This document shows positions 21,171 through 29,633 of a DNA stretch of 64,000 bases, in pieces. The DNA lies in assembly GCA_900770945.1 (NCBI GenBank), contig CAAGME010000015.1, positions 74,019 through 138,018 of the forward strand, written 5' to 3'. The position numbers and the translations under genes are program-made. This stretch comes from Clostridia bacterium. GTDB lineage: Bacteria > Bacillota > Clostridia > Christensenellales > Borkfalkiaceae. Each line of letters begins with the position of its first letter. The stretch's first letter is position 1. The notes under the pieces were generated by a model, which did no database searches, was not told the DNA's origin, and was given only the letters and a program-made list of their open reading frames with translations.

Positions 21171-23678
21171 ATGAAGCGGATTGTTTCCTTTATTTTATCG
21201 CTTGCAAGTCTTTTTCTTCTTGCAACGGCGAGTTACGATTTTTCGACAAACAAAAAAACAACCGAGGCGTACGCTTTGGAGAGTATTTCCACAAGCGTTG
21301 TTTCGCCTGCCTCCTATCCCGAATACCTTGCTCTCTCCTCCCCCGTGGACGTCTACGTCAGCGGCGAACCCACCGACGGGGACTATGTTTTGGCAATAGC
21401 CGAACCGCACAAGATTTTTGTATACAGAAACGGCGTTTACAAAACCTATCCTCTTCCCGATTATACGGTTTCTAAGCTTGCCGTGTTCGGCGATTACGTG
21501 ATTTTCCTTTCAAGTTCGGGCATCTACTATTTTTCGGATGAAACGCCCGTAGAAAACGGTTGCGTTAAGGCAGTCGATTCGCTCGTCAAATCGGCAAACA
21601 GTTTTATTTTGACCGAGAGCCTTTTAATAGTAAACCCGTCGAGCGAGATACGCTCTTACGAAGTCGTCACGACCGAAACCGGTCTTGAATTTCACCAAAG
21701 AATTTCCTCGAGCCTCGGTTTCACGCCGACATGCCTTACGTACGACAACGGCAACACGTACTATTTTTACGAAAAAACTTTAAGGCTTTTTTCGACGAAT
21801 ACTCCCGTGGAAATCGCTCGGAATCTGAAAGACCCGCGCTACGCGGTCGCCGGCAACGGTTACGTTTACTTTTCTTCGGCGGACGGCATTTATTCGGTTG
21901 AGCTTGCCACCGCAACGACAAAACAGATTGTCCCGGCAGGCTCGGTAAACGCCCTTTCGAGCCTCGTTTCGCCCCAAGGGTTATTCCTTTACGGCAAGTC
22001 GCTTTACGTCTGCGACAGTTCGATTGACGCCGTTATGGTGATAAACACGGACACGAACGAGTTTACTTCTTTCGCTATTACCGCGCGCGGAGATTTGCCG
22101 AACAGAGTCACCTCTCAACCCAAGTCTATTACCGCAAACGACTCTTCGCTTTTTATCCTCGACGATTCGCAAGTCAAAATTTACGACCTTAACGCAAAAA
22201 CCTTTGCCGCCGAAAAGTTAGAAGGCATAGGCGGCAGCGACAAAATCGCGGCGACAACGTCCTCCCTTTTGCTCGCTTCGGGCGACGACTTAAACCTCTT
22301 TCTTCTCAACAAAAACGGAGCTTACGAGCGCGCGGAAATTAAAAGCGACACTGCAAACTACCGCAACATAACCGCCGTTTGCGCGTACGACAAGAATTTC
22401 TACTTTATAAACAACGAGCTTATAGACAGCGTTTCGTACGCCGTCGTATATGAAATCGACGTAACAACCCGCTCGATAAAACGCCTTGCAAACATAAAAG
22501 GCACGGGCGAGCTTATAACTTCCGACGTGTTCGGTCGCCTTTACGCAACCGTTTACGACAACGGAGAATACAGGGTTTTCGGCAGCGAAGAAAACTTCTT
22601 CACCGAAAACGGCTTGCTTTTGACGACCACCGTCAAACCGTTAGCTTCTTTCGTGGACATCGAAGGCACGGTGTTTTTACTTTCGGAAGCAAACAAAATA
22701 ACTTCCGTGACCACGGGCAAAACCTCTTCGAGAGCGGAATACGAACTTTCGCTTTCTCAAAACCTGCCCGCATTGACTGCGCTCGACGCCTGTCTTGTAC
22801 CCGCCTCCGACAAAACCTTTTTCCTCTATAAAGGCTTCGTTATTTCGGCAGAACCGACGTTCGGAGTCGCCACCCCGGAAAAGCTTTCCGTCCCCGAGGA
22901 TTATTCGGTAGAACTTAACGCAAAACCCGAAAAGGTTTCCATTGAAAAATATTCCCGTTACTTTGGCGTAGACCTCGAAAAAACCGCCGAAAACAGCCGC
23001 TTCGAATATGTCGGCTACGGCGCGGAAGAAGCCGAAAAAGAATACTTTTTGCTCGCCGAAACAGACCGTTACGCGCTCGTTACGAGCGACGAAAAGTCCG
23101 CCGTGGTCCGCAAGGACGATATCATCAGAATTTCCGACGGCATAACCGAAACGAGCGGCTCGCGGTTTGCCGTGACGGACGTGAACGCCTATTCTTACCC
23201 CGTCGCCCGCGCGCCGTTTACGGCTTTTTGCATAAGCTACAACGAAAAGGTCGAAGTTAAAGGCGTAATAACGCTTAACGGCAAAAGCTTCACGCTCATA
23301 AGCCGCGGCGAAGATACGGGTTACGTCCCCACGTCTATGCTGAAAAACGCCGTCGCGGCGGACTCCACCCCGCACGAATATTACACGGCTTCGGTCGGCA
23401 GAAGCGGCGCGAAAGTGTACTCGGACGAAGCTTTGACCGAAGAAGTCGGCTCGTTCAAACCGTCGCAAGACATTTTCGTAATAACCGACGACGGCAAAAT
23501 CGCCACCGTTTTATACGAAGGCAAGGTTTGCTACCTCGACTCCGCTCTTTTAAAATCCCACGGCTACTATGCGATAAGATATCTTTTAGTCATAGTAATC
23601 CTGGTTTTCGCACTTTTTTCCACCGGCTATTATCTCGTCAAAACAAGGGTTTTTAATAAGAAAAATAAGGAAGAATAA
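21171..23678 (+). CDS. Large membrane-anchored beta-propeller/SH3 surface protein
   Basis: This 835-residue protein has a signal peptide (residues 1-35). About 500 residues of repeated propeller-type blades follow (YVYFSSADGIYSVEL, FLYGKSLYVCDSSIDAVMVI, LFILDDSQVKIYDL), then two SH3-like modules (about 620-800, for example SRGEDTGYVPTSML and LYEGKVCYLDSALLKS). A C-terminal transmembrane helix (YLLVIVILVFALFSTGYYLV) ends in a short basic tail. It is anchored in the membrane with the propeller outside. No enzyme motif is seen. It is transcribed away from the virion regulator from a shared control region, so a functional link is possible but unproven; it may be an ordinary envelope protein. Confidence 0.78.
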   Translation: MKRIVSFILSLASLFLLATASYDFSTNKKTTEAYALESISTSVVSPASYPEYLALSSPVDVYVSGEPTDGDYVLAIAEPHKIFVYRNGVYKTYPLPDYTVSKLAVFGDYVIFLSSSGIYYFSDETPVENGCVKAVDSLVKSANSFILTESLLIVNPSSEIRSYEVVTTETGLEFHQRISSSLGFTPTCLTYDNGNTYYFYEKTLRLFSTNTPVEIARNLKDPRYAVAGNGYVYFSSADGIYSVELATATTKQIVPAGSVNALSSLVSPQGLFLYGKSLYVCDSSIDAVMVINTDTNEFTSFAITARGDLPNRVTSQPKSITANDSSLFILDDSQVKIYDLNAKTFAAEKLEGIGGSDKIAATTSSLLLASGDDLNLFLLNKNGAYERAEIKSDTANYRNITAVCAYDKNFYFINNELIDSVSYAVVYEIDVTTRSIKRLANIKGTGELITSDVFGRLYATVYDNGEYRVFGSEENFFTENGLLLTTTVKPLASFVDIEGTVFLLSEANKITSVTTGKTSSRAEYELSLSQNLPALTALDACLVPASDKTFFLYKGFVISAEPTFGVATPEKLSVPEDYSVELNAKPEKVSIEKYSRYFGVDLEKTAENSRFEYVGYGAEEAEKEYFLLAETDRYALVTSDEKSAVVRKDDIIRISDGITETSGSRFAVTDVNAYSYPVARAPFTAFCISYNEKVEVKGVITLNGKSFTLISRGEDTGYVPTSMLKNAVAADSTPHEYYTASVGRSGAKVYSDEALTEEVGSFKPSQDIFVITDDGKIATVLYEGKVCYLDSALLKSHGYYAIRYLLVIVILVFALFSTGYYLVKTRVFNKKNKEE

Positions 23679-23682
23679 TCGC

Positions 23683-23737
23683 TTAGGGATTGCATTCCTT
23701 ATCTATAATTAGTGATGAAGAATGCAATCAATCCCTA
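23683..23737. repeat. Palindromic copy of a dispersed repeat
   Basis: The left arm begins TTAGGGATTGCATTCC and the right arm, ending at 23737, is its imperfect inverse (GAATGCAATCAATCCCTA), so the 55-bp element folds on itself. The first 21 bases recur exactly at 63895-63915. It follows directly after the surface-protein gene. It could be a MITE-like or REP-like element. Confidence 0.65.
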
Positions 23738-23740
23738 CAC

Positions 23741-23772
23741 AAAAAAACGCGACTTAAAAGCCGCGTTTTTTT
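23741..23772. terminator. Bidirectional terminator between convergent genes
   Basis: CGCGACTT (23748-23755) pairs with AAGCCGCG (23758-23765) with one mismatch, flanked by seven A before and seven T after. It ends both the surface-protein gene and the rhamnose operon. Confidence 0.8.
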
Positions 23773-23788
23773 GTGTGTTATTTCGTAT

Positions 23789-26131
23789 TTAGAGCGATAT
23801 TTTGCTTGATTTTTCGTTACAGCTTGCATTCACGACGCATTCGTCGCCCGTCTTTTTTATAACGGCGAGCGCGCGCCCGTAATAAGTGTCGGTGTAGTCC
23901 TTGCAGTAACCTATCTCGTTATACGAGCATGCATTGCCCAAGGCGAGCAATTCGCCTCCCTTAACGTCAAGCTTGACTATGCCTCTTTCAAGCGGCTTAA
24001 ACGTACCGTTTTTGTCGGTAAAGGCAATATTCACGAAAGCAACATCGCCCTTTTTTGCAACCTTTTCCGCCGAAAGCGAAAGGATTGTTTGTTTTTCCGC
24101 CGTTTTAAGCGAATACCTTGCGGTTTCCGCGCCTTTATCGTAAGCGACGGCGGTTAATTCGCCCGGCTCGTACTTAATTTTGAAAATCACGCGACAGTCT
24201 TTGCCGCGTTTTTTTACGGCTTTCAGCTTTCCGTTAAGGTAAAGCTCGACCTTTTCGGAACGCGTATACACTTCAACCTCGGCTTTTTTGCCCTCGTAGC
24301 CGTCCCACGACCAACTTTGCAGGGCGTTTGTAAATTTCCACGCCGACGGCGAATGTTTTTTTCCTGAGCCCGAGAGCGGTTTAACTGCGATAATCGGTCT
24401 TTTGTCCAACCCGAAAGCAACGCGCGTATAAGCCGCTTCGCCACCTTCGTTTCCTACTAAGTCAATTCTTCCGCTGCCCGCGGTAATCCAGCCGACCCCG
24501 TGCAGAAAGCTCGGCGCATAATCGGGGTACTCCCACGCGCCCACACCGACTTCGCCGAGATAATCTATTCCCGCCCACACAAAATCGCCTATGACGGCAG
24601 GGGTTTTTTCGGCTATTTTCATAAATTCGTAAGCGTCCGCGCAGAACGTTTCCGTGCCGAGAATAATTCTCTCGGGGTACTTTTTCACGTCCTTTTTATA
24701 GCGCAGAATACCGTAGTTATACCCGGCAACGTCCATTCGGGCGAAAGGCTCTCTCGTGGCGCGGTCGCACCCGCCGAGCTTCGCCATAGTCTTCATGAAC
24801 TTTGCGCCGAGTATTCCGGCAAGGTTGTTGAAAAACTCGCTTCCCACCTTTTTTTCGGGGTTTAATTGCGCTTTTTTGTCCGAATAAACGCCGAAGCCGT
24901 GCTTATACAAAAAGTTGAAGAATATATTCACTCCGGCAGTCACAAAACGCGTATCGTCGTATTTTTTAACCTCGTCGCGCATTTTTGCGAAAAATTCCAC
25001 GCCCTTTTTTTCGGACGTTTCAGCAACCTCGTTGCCGAGCGAATAACCGATAACGCACGGGTGATTGTAATCTTTTTCCACCATGTCGCGTATGTCGGCG
25101 GGGTATTCCTTTTCAAGCTCGGAAGCATAATCGAAGCGTGTTTTGTGAATATACCACATATCCGAATATTCGTCGAGAACGAGCATTCCCACCTTGTCGC
25201 AATAGTCGAGAATGAATTTAGAACACGGGTTATGCGCGCTTCTTACGGCGTTATAACCGCATTTTTTGAGCAAATCTATCTTGCGCTCTTCCGCTTCCTT
25301 TATTCCCCTCGCGCCGAGTATTCCGTTGTCGTGGTGAATACACGCGCCGCGCAAAATCACCCTTTTACCGTTGATTTCGAATCCTCTTTTTGCGCTCAGG
25401 GATAATTTTCTCACGCCGAAATTCGTCTTGAAAACATCGTCGCAAAATTTTACGCTAAGCTCGTACAATCGCGGGGTCTCGCTGCTCCAAAGCTCGGCGT
25501 CATTTAAAACGACTTCAAACTCCGAAAAGCCGTTTACGTTTGTTTTTTCTCTTCCGCTTTTTATATGTCTTTCGCCTTTCTTTATCTCGTAATCGAATTC
25601 GCCCGCTTCGCTCAAAGCGACGCTTATACGAATTTTCGCCGGGTCAATCGAAAGCGTTTTCACCTTAACGCCGTTAAGCAAAATATGCTTTTTGTCCGCA
25701 ACGTAAAGGTATACCGGGCGGTAAATTCCCGCGCCGGAATACCAACGGCTGTTCGGCTGGTCTGAATTTTTAGCTATTACCGAGATTACGTTGTCCTCGC
25801 CTATTTTGAGTTTTTTCGTCAAATCGACGTAAAAATTCGTATACCCGTATGCGCGGAAAAATATCTTTTCGCCGTTTAAGTATACTTCGGCATTTCTGTA
25901 AACGCCCTCGAACTCCAAAAACACTTTTTTGTCTTTATACTCGCCCGGCGCGAAAAAATGCTTTTCGTACTCATAGTCGTAGGATAAAAACCAACCCGTG
26001 TTAGTGCCGCCGTCGGCGTCTTTCGATCGCTTTTCGCTTATCTGCGCGTCATGCGGCAAAGCTACGGGCAAATACTTTTCTTCCGTCGTTTTTCTGTACG
26101 CCCAACCGTCGTTAAAAGGAATTTTTAACAT
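23789..26131 (-). CDS. Glycoside hydrolase family 2 enzyme (beta-galactosidase/glucuronidase-like)
   Basis: This 780-residue cytoplasmic enzyme has the GH2 layout: an N-terminal jelly-roll sugar-binding domain (HDAQISE; YSGAGIYRPVYLYV), an Ig-like domain, and a TIM barrel from about residue 260 (RGACIHHDNGILGARG). The acid/base Glu is in GYSLGNEVAE, the nucleophile Glu in ILGTETFCA, and C-terminal Ig-like domains follow. No signal peptide is present. It is the last gene of the rhamnoside operon, 39 nt behind rhaD. It probably removes the second sugar once rhamnose is off, or the reverse order. The exact glycoside (galactoside, glucuronide, other) cannot be told from the sequence. Confidence 0.92.
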   Translation of the reverse strand: MLKIPFNDGWAYRKTTEEKYLPVALPHDAQISEKRSKDADGGTNTGWFLSYDYEYEKHFFAPGEYKDKKVFLEFEGVYRNAEVYLNGEKIFFRAYGYTNFYVDLTKKLKIGEDNVISVIAKNSDQPNSRWYSGAGIYRPVYLYVADKKHILLNGVKVKTLSIDPAKIRISVALSEAGEFDYEIKKGERHIKSGREKTNVNGFSEFEVVLNDAELWSSETPRLYELSVKFCDDVFKTNFGVRKLSLSAKRGFEINGKRVILRGACIHHDNGILGARGIKEAEERKIDLLKKCGYNAVRSAHNPCSKFILDYCDKVGMLVLDEYSDMWYIHKTRFDYASELEKEYPADIRDMVEKDYNHPCVIGYSLGNEVAETSEKKGVEFFAKMRDEVKKYDDTRFVTAGVNIFFNFLYKHGFGVYSDKKAQLNPEKKVGSEFFNNLAGILGAKFMKTMAKLGGCDRATREPFARMDVAGYNYGILRYKKDVKKYPERIILGTETFCADAYEFMKIAEKTPAVIGDFVWAGIDYLGEVGVGAWEYPDYAPSFLHGVGWITAGSGRIDLVGNEGGEAAYTRVAFGLDKRPIIAVKPLSGSGKKHSPSAWKFTNALQSWSWDGYEGKKAEVEVYTRSEKVELYLNGKLKAVKKRGKDCRVIFKIKYEPGELTAVAYDKGAETARYSLKTAEKQTILSLSAEKVAKKGDVAFVNIAFTDKNGTFKPLERGIVKLDVKGGELLALGNACSYNEIGYCKDYTDTYYGRALAVIKKTGDECVVNASCNEKSSKISL

Positions 26132-26170
26132 CTAAGCACCTTTTTTATCTTAGTCAAAAAATATTTTATC

Positions 26171-26983
26171 TTAATCCAAAAAATCTTTTCTGTATTTCAC
26201 CCCGAAAGCCTTTGCAAGCAATTCGAGCTGGTCGTCGCGAATGGTGTTTATGCGCTTTGCGGGAAGTGTAAGCATATAAATTTCCGCGGCTTTTTCAACC
26301 GTCTCCACAAGCCCGAAAGCCTCGTCGAGCGTTTCGCCCGCGCCGTAAACGCCATGTAAAGCCCAAACGACAACCCTGAACTCCTTCATCTTTTCCGCGG
26401 TCGCAACGCCGATTTCGTTCGTTCCGCAAAGCATCCACGGAAGAACGCCCACCCCGTCCGGGAAAACGACTATGCACTCGGTGGACATTTGCCAAAGCGT
26501 ATGCGTAAGCTTTTTTTCGTCAAGCTCGTGAACGTAATTCATCGCGAGCAAATGCGTCGGGTGCGTGTGCATGACTATTCTGTTTTTCGGGTTTTCGCTA
26601 AGCCGCGCCATATGGCTCATCATATGCGCGGGGAATTCCGAAGTAAATCTTCCGCCGTCCTTATACCCCCACAAAAGCTGAGCGACTTTTCCGTCCTCTT
26701 TTATGCGGATTATCCCGAGGTTTGTTTCGGGGTCGTCCTCAACGTTTTTGAAGTATTTGCCCGTACCGGTGACGATAAAAACTCTGCCTTTAAGCAAGTT
26801 TGCGTCAAAACCGAGCGGGATTTCACGTATAACGTTCGTCACGTCTATATAGTCTTTGTATTCTTCCTCGTCCAAAAGTCGGGAAATATTCCCTCCGTTT
26901 CTTTCGTCCCAACCGAGGCGATACATGTTCGAAGCTGTCTTTGCCGTTTCTTTAAGGAACGGTGCGTTTAAAACGTTTTTCAT
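26171..26983 (-). CDS. rhaD: L-rhamnulose-1-phosphate aldolase
   Basis: This 270-residue class II aldolase splits L-rhamnulose-1-phosphate into dihydroxyacetone phosphate and L-lactaldehyde, the last step of the pathway. The zinc site is shown by MHTHPTH (HxH) and ALHGVYGAG (third His). The N-terminal WDERNGGNIS and TGTGKYF loops bind the phosphate. AAAGGA lies before the ATG at 26983; longer readings lack an SD. It is 17 nt behind rhaA. L-lactaldehyde disposal (reductase or dehydrogenase) is not encoded in this window. Confidence 0.95.
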   Translation of the reverse strand: MKNVLNAPFLKETAKTASNMYRLGWDERNGGNISRLLDEEEYKDYIDVTNVIREIPLGFDANLLKGRVFIVTGTGKYFKNVEDDPETNLGIIRIKEDGKVAQLLWGYKDGGRFTSEFPAHMMSHMARLSENPKNRIVMHTHPTHLLAMNYVHELDEKKLTHTLWQMSTECIVVFPDGVGVLPWMLCGTNEIGVATAEKMKEFRVVVWALHGVYGAGETLDEAFGLVETVEKAAEIYMLTLPAKRINTIRDDQLELLAKAFGVKYRKDFLD

Positions 26984-27000
26984 AGTTTTTTCCTTTATGT

Positions 27001-28248
27001 TCATCTTTTCAAAAGCACATCCTGCTCGTATTTTTCTATTTCGTCGTAATAATCGTCGCTCATGTTCTCGCGGCGCAGATACTCGTTCCACACGTCCGCA
27101 AACGGAAGCATTTTCGCCTTTTCGTTCATCGCCATGAGCTTTGAAAAATTACCTTCGTTCTGCAATTTTTTAAGTTCGTCGTTCGGTAAGAGCAACGCGT
27201 ACAAAAGTCCTTTTTGCATAGACCTTTGCCCCGTGACCCACGCCGAAATTCTGTTGACGGAAGCGTCGAAGTAGTCAAGCCCTATCTTAACGCGTTCGCA
27301 AGCGTCGTTTCTTACGATTTCTTTGGCGATTTCCTTTAATTCGTCGTCAAAAATCACAACGTGGTCGCTATCCCATCTCACCGGGCGCGTAACGTGAAGC
27401 GCAACCTTGTCGTAAAAGGCGAGAAGTGACGGTATTTTGTCCGAAACGACTTCCGTCGGGTGATAATGCCCATTGTCGAGAAGACAGCAAATTCCGCGCG
27501 TAGCGGCGTAATTTTGATAAAATTCGTTGCTTCCGACGGTATAACTTTCAACGCCTATGCCAAAGACCTTGCTTTCGACCGCGACCGTCACGAGATTTTT
27601 GTCGCAACTTTCGAGAATTTCGTCGAGCGAGCGCATAAGCGTCAACCTCGGCGTAAGCCTGTCGGCAGGCACGTCCTTAAACCCGTCCGGAATCCAGATA
27701 TTCATGAGAGCGGGTTTTGCGAACGCCTTTGCAAGCTCCGCGGTTATTTCAGCGCACCTTTTGCCATGTTCGACCCAGAACTTGCGCGTTTCTTCGTCGG
27801 GCGAAGAAAGAGTAAGCCCGTTTTTTACCTTCGGGTGAGCAAAGAACGTCGGGTTAAAATCTATGCCGTCAAGCCCGATTTTTTTAGCAAGCTCCACCCA
27901 CGGCTTAAAGTATTCGAATGTATACTTATCTCTGTCTACCTTCCCCTTGTCTTTGCCTAAAACGGCGTAGGACGCGTGCAAATTTAACCGTTTTTTGCCC
28001 GGCATAAAGGAAAAAGCCTTTTCTATGTCCTCAAAGAGTTGGTCTTTGCCGACCGCTTTTCCGGGATAATTACCGGTAGTCTGTATGCCGCCGCTTAAAG
28101 CTTCGCTGCCGTCGAAGCCGAGAACGTCGTCGCCCTGCCAGCAATGCACGGAAACGGGTATTGTTTTAAGTTTGTCGATGGCTTTTTCGACATCTACTCC
28201 GCAATCGGCGTAAATTTTCGCCGCGCTCGTAAAACGTTCGTTTATCAT
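27001..28248 (-). CDS. rhaA: L-rhamnose isomerase
   Basis: This 415-residue enzyme converts L-rhamnose to L-rhamnulose with divalent metal. Family landmarks are VSVHCWQGDDV near residue 32, GIQTTGNYPGKA, LNLHASYA, and GIDFNPTFFAHPK. The metal site residues lie in ESKVFGIGVESY, LLDNGHYHPTE and WDSDHVV. Length is normal (about 415-420). The ATG follows the rhaB stop without a gap, with GGAGG 11 nt upstream, so the two are strictly coupled. Confidence 0.97.
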   Translation of the reverse strand: MINERFTSAAKIYADCGVDVEKAIDKLKTIPVSVHCWQGDDVLGFDGSEALSGGIQTTGNYPGKAVGKDQLFEDIEKAFSFMPGKKRLNLHASYAVLGKDKGKVDRDKYTFEYFKPWVELAKKIGLDGIDFNPTFFAHPKVKNGLTLSSPDEETRKFWVEHGKRCAEITAELAKAFAKPALMNIWIPDGFKDVPADRLTPRLTLMRSLDEILESCDKNLVTVAVESKVFGIGVESYTVGSNEFYQNYAATRGICCLLDNGHYHPTEVVSDKIPSLLAFYDKVALHVTRPVRWDSDHVVIFDDELKEIAKEIVRNDACERVKIGLDYFDASVNRISAWVTGQRSMQKGLLYALLLPNDELKKLQNEGNFSKLMAMNEKAKMLPFADVWNEYLRRENMSDDYYDEIEKYEQDVLLKR

Positions 28249-29631
28249 TTAAGGTTTAACCTCCGTTATATCGAAAGATTTTTTTATTGTTTCGCGTCCG
28301 CTTTCGACGCTTTCTATCTCGCCGCAATAAATGAATTGAATAAGTAAATTGCCTATCGCGGTAGCCTCCTTAGGTCCCGCATAGACGGGCAAACCGACGT
28401 ATTTTGCAGTCAGCTCGTTTAAAAGCATGTTTTGCGAGCCGCCGCCGATTACGCTCAATTTTTGATACTCTTCGCCCGTAACGCTTTGTATTTCTCTTAT
28501 GCACTCCGCGTACGAGCGGGCTAAGCTGTTAAACACGCAATACGCCGTTTCGCCGAGAGTTAGCCGTTTTCCTACCGCTTCGTAAATTGTTTCCGTCATG
28601 CTTTCAGGCGACAAAAGCTCGGGCGAAAGCGCGTCGAAAATGTAATCGTTCTCGTTTTTGCGGGCTAAATCGACAATCGAAGAAAACGAGTAATCCTTTG
28701 CGATTTCCTCGCGCACGCGCTGAATAATCCACAGCCCCGTAACGTTTTTTTGAAAGCGGAAATAATAATCGTCGCCGCCCTCGTTGGAATAGTTAAAAAG
28801 TCTGCTCTTTTCGTCGTTTGAAAAGGTTTTTCTTTCAACGCCGACAAGCGACCAGGTGCCGCTTGAAATATACGGTTCGCCCCTTTTTACGGGTGCAGCT
28901 ATAACCGCGCTCGCCGTGTCGTGCGTAGCCGTCAAAACGACTTCCGCGTCATAACCCAAAAATTCTTTTATTTCTTTTTTGAACGTCCCTACTTTTTCGC
29001 CCGGCAAGCTCAACTTGCCGAAAAGCCTTTCGTCAAAACCGAGGGCCTTTAAAATATCCTTGTCGAACTTGTGCGTTTTACCGTTGACAAGCCCCGAAGA
29101 AAGAGCGTTCGTGTACTCTTGCTTTTTTACTCCCGTCAGAAAAAACGAGAGATAGTCCGGCAACATCAAAAAGCTTTTAGCTCTTTTTAGTCGCCCCTCC
29201 GTTTTGTCGTCGTACAGTTGATAAACGGTATTGAACGGTTGAAACTGAACGCCCGTTTTTTCATACAACGATTCAAAAGGAATGATTTTATGAACCTTTT
29301 CGGCGGCTCTTTTTCCGCGTGCGTCGCGATAAGCGTAAACTTCTCCCGACAGTCTGTCGTCATCGCCTAAAAGCGCGTAATCCACAGCCCATGTGTCTAT
29401 CCCGACGGTTGTCGGGGTTTTCCCGATTTCGCCCGCCTTTTTAAGCCCGTTCAACACTTCGTTGCAAAGCCTTTTCACGTCCCATACGAGTTTGCCGTCT
29501 CTTTCGTCCGCGCCGTTAAAAAAACGATAAACTTCTTCGGTTTTTATTTTTCCGTCCTCTATCCAACCGAGAATGTGCCGCCCCGAGGACGCGCCTATAT
29601 CGATTGCAAGACTATACCTTTTTTCTTTCAT
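28249..29631 (-). CDS. rhaB: L-rhamnulokinase
   Basis: This 460-residue FGGY-family kinase phosphorylates L-rhamnulose. The first phosphate-binding loop is AIDIGASSGRHI, the sugar-binding part includes GIDTWAVDYALL, and the second ATP region reads TATHDTASAV and YISSGTWSLVG. The adenosine motif is SVIGGGSQNMLLN. The ATG at 29631 has GGAG 5 nt upstream; the frame extends 47 codons further but lies inside the GH78 gene. It starts 2 nt after the GH78 stop and ends at the rhaA start. Confidence 0.96.
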   Translation of the reverse strand: MKEKRYSLAIDIGASSGRHILGWIEDGKIKTEEVYRFFNGADERDGKLVWDVKRLCNEVLNGLKKAGEIGKTPTTVGIDTWAVDYALLGDDDRLSGEVYAYRDARGKRAAEKVHKIIPFESLYEKTGVQFQPFNTVYQLYDDKTEGRLKRAKSFLMLPDYLSFFLTGVKKQEYTNALSSGLVNGKTHKFDKDILKALGFDERLFGKLSLPGEKVGTFKKEIKEFLGYDAEVVLTATHDTASAVIAAPVKRGEPYISSGTWSLVGVERKTFSNDEKSRLFNYSNEGGDDYYFRFQKNVTGLWIIQRVREEIAKDYSFSSIVDLARKNENDYIFDALSPELLSPESMTETIYEAVGKRLTLGETAYCVFNSLARSYAECIREIQSVTGEEYQKLSVIGGGSQNMLLNELTAKYVGLPVYAGPKEATAIGNLLIQFIYCGEIESVESGRETIKKSFDITEVKP

Positions 29632-29633
29632 TT

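Noticed and set aside
22677..23468. Large minus-strand frame inside the 835-residue surface protein gene
   Set aside because: Arg/Phe/Val-rich shadow of a strongly coding plus strand; no SD or domain.
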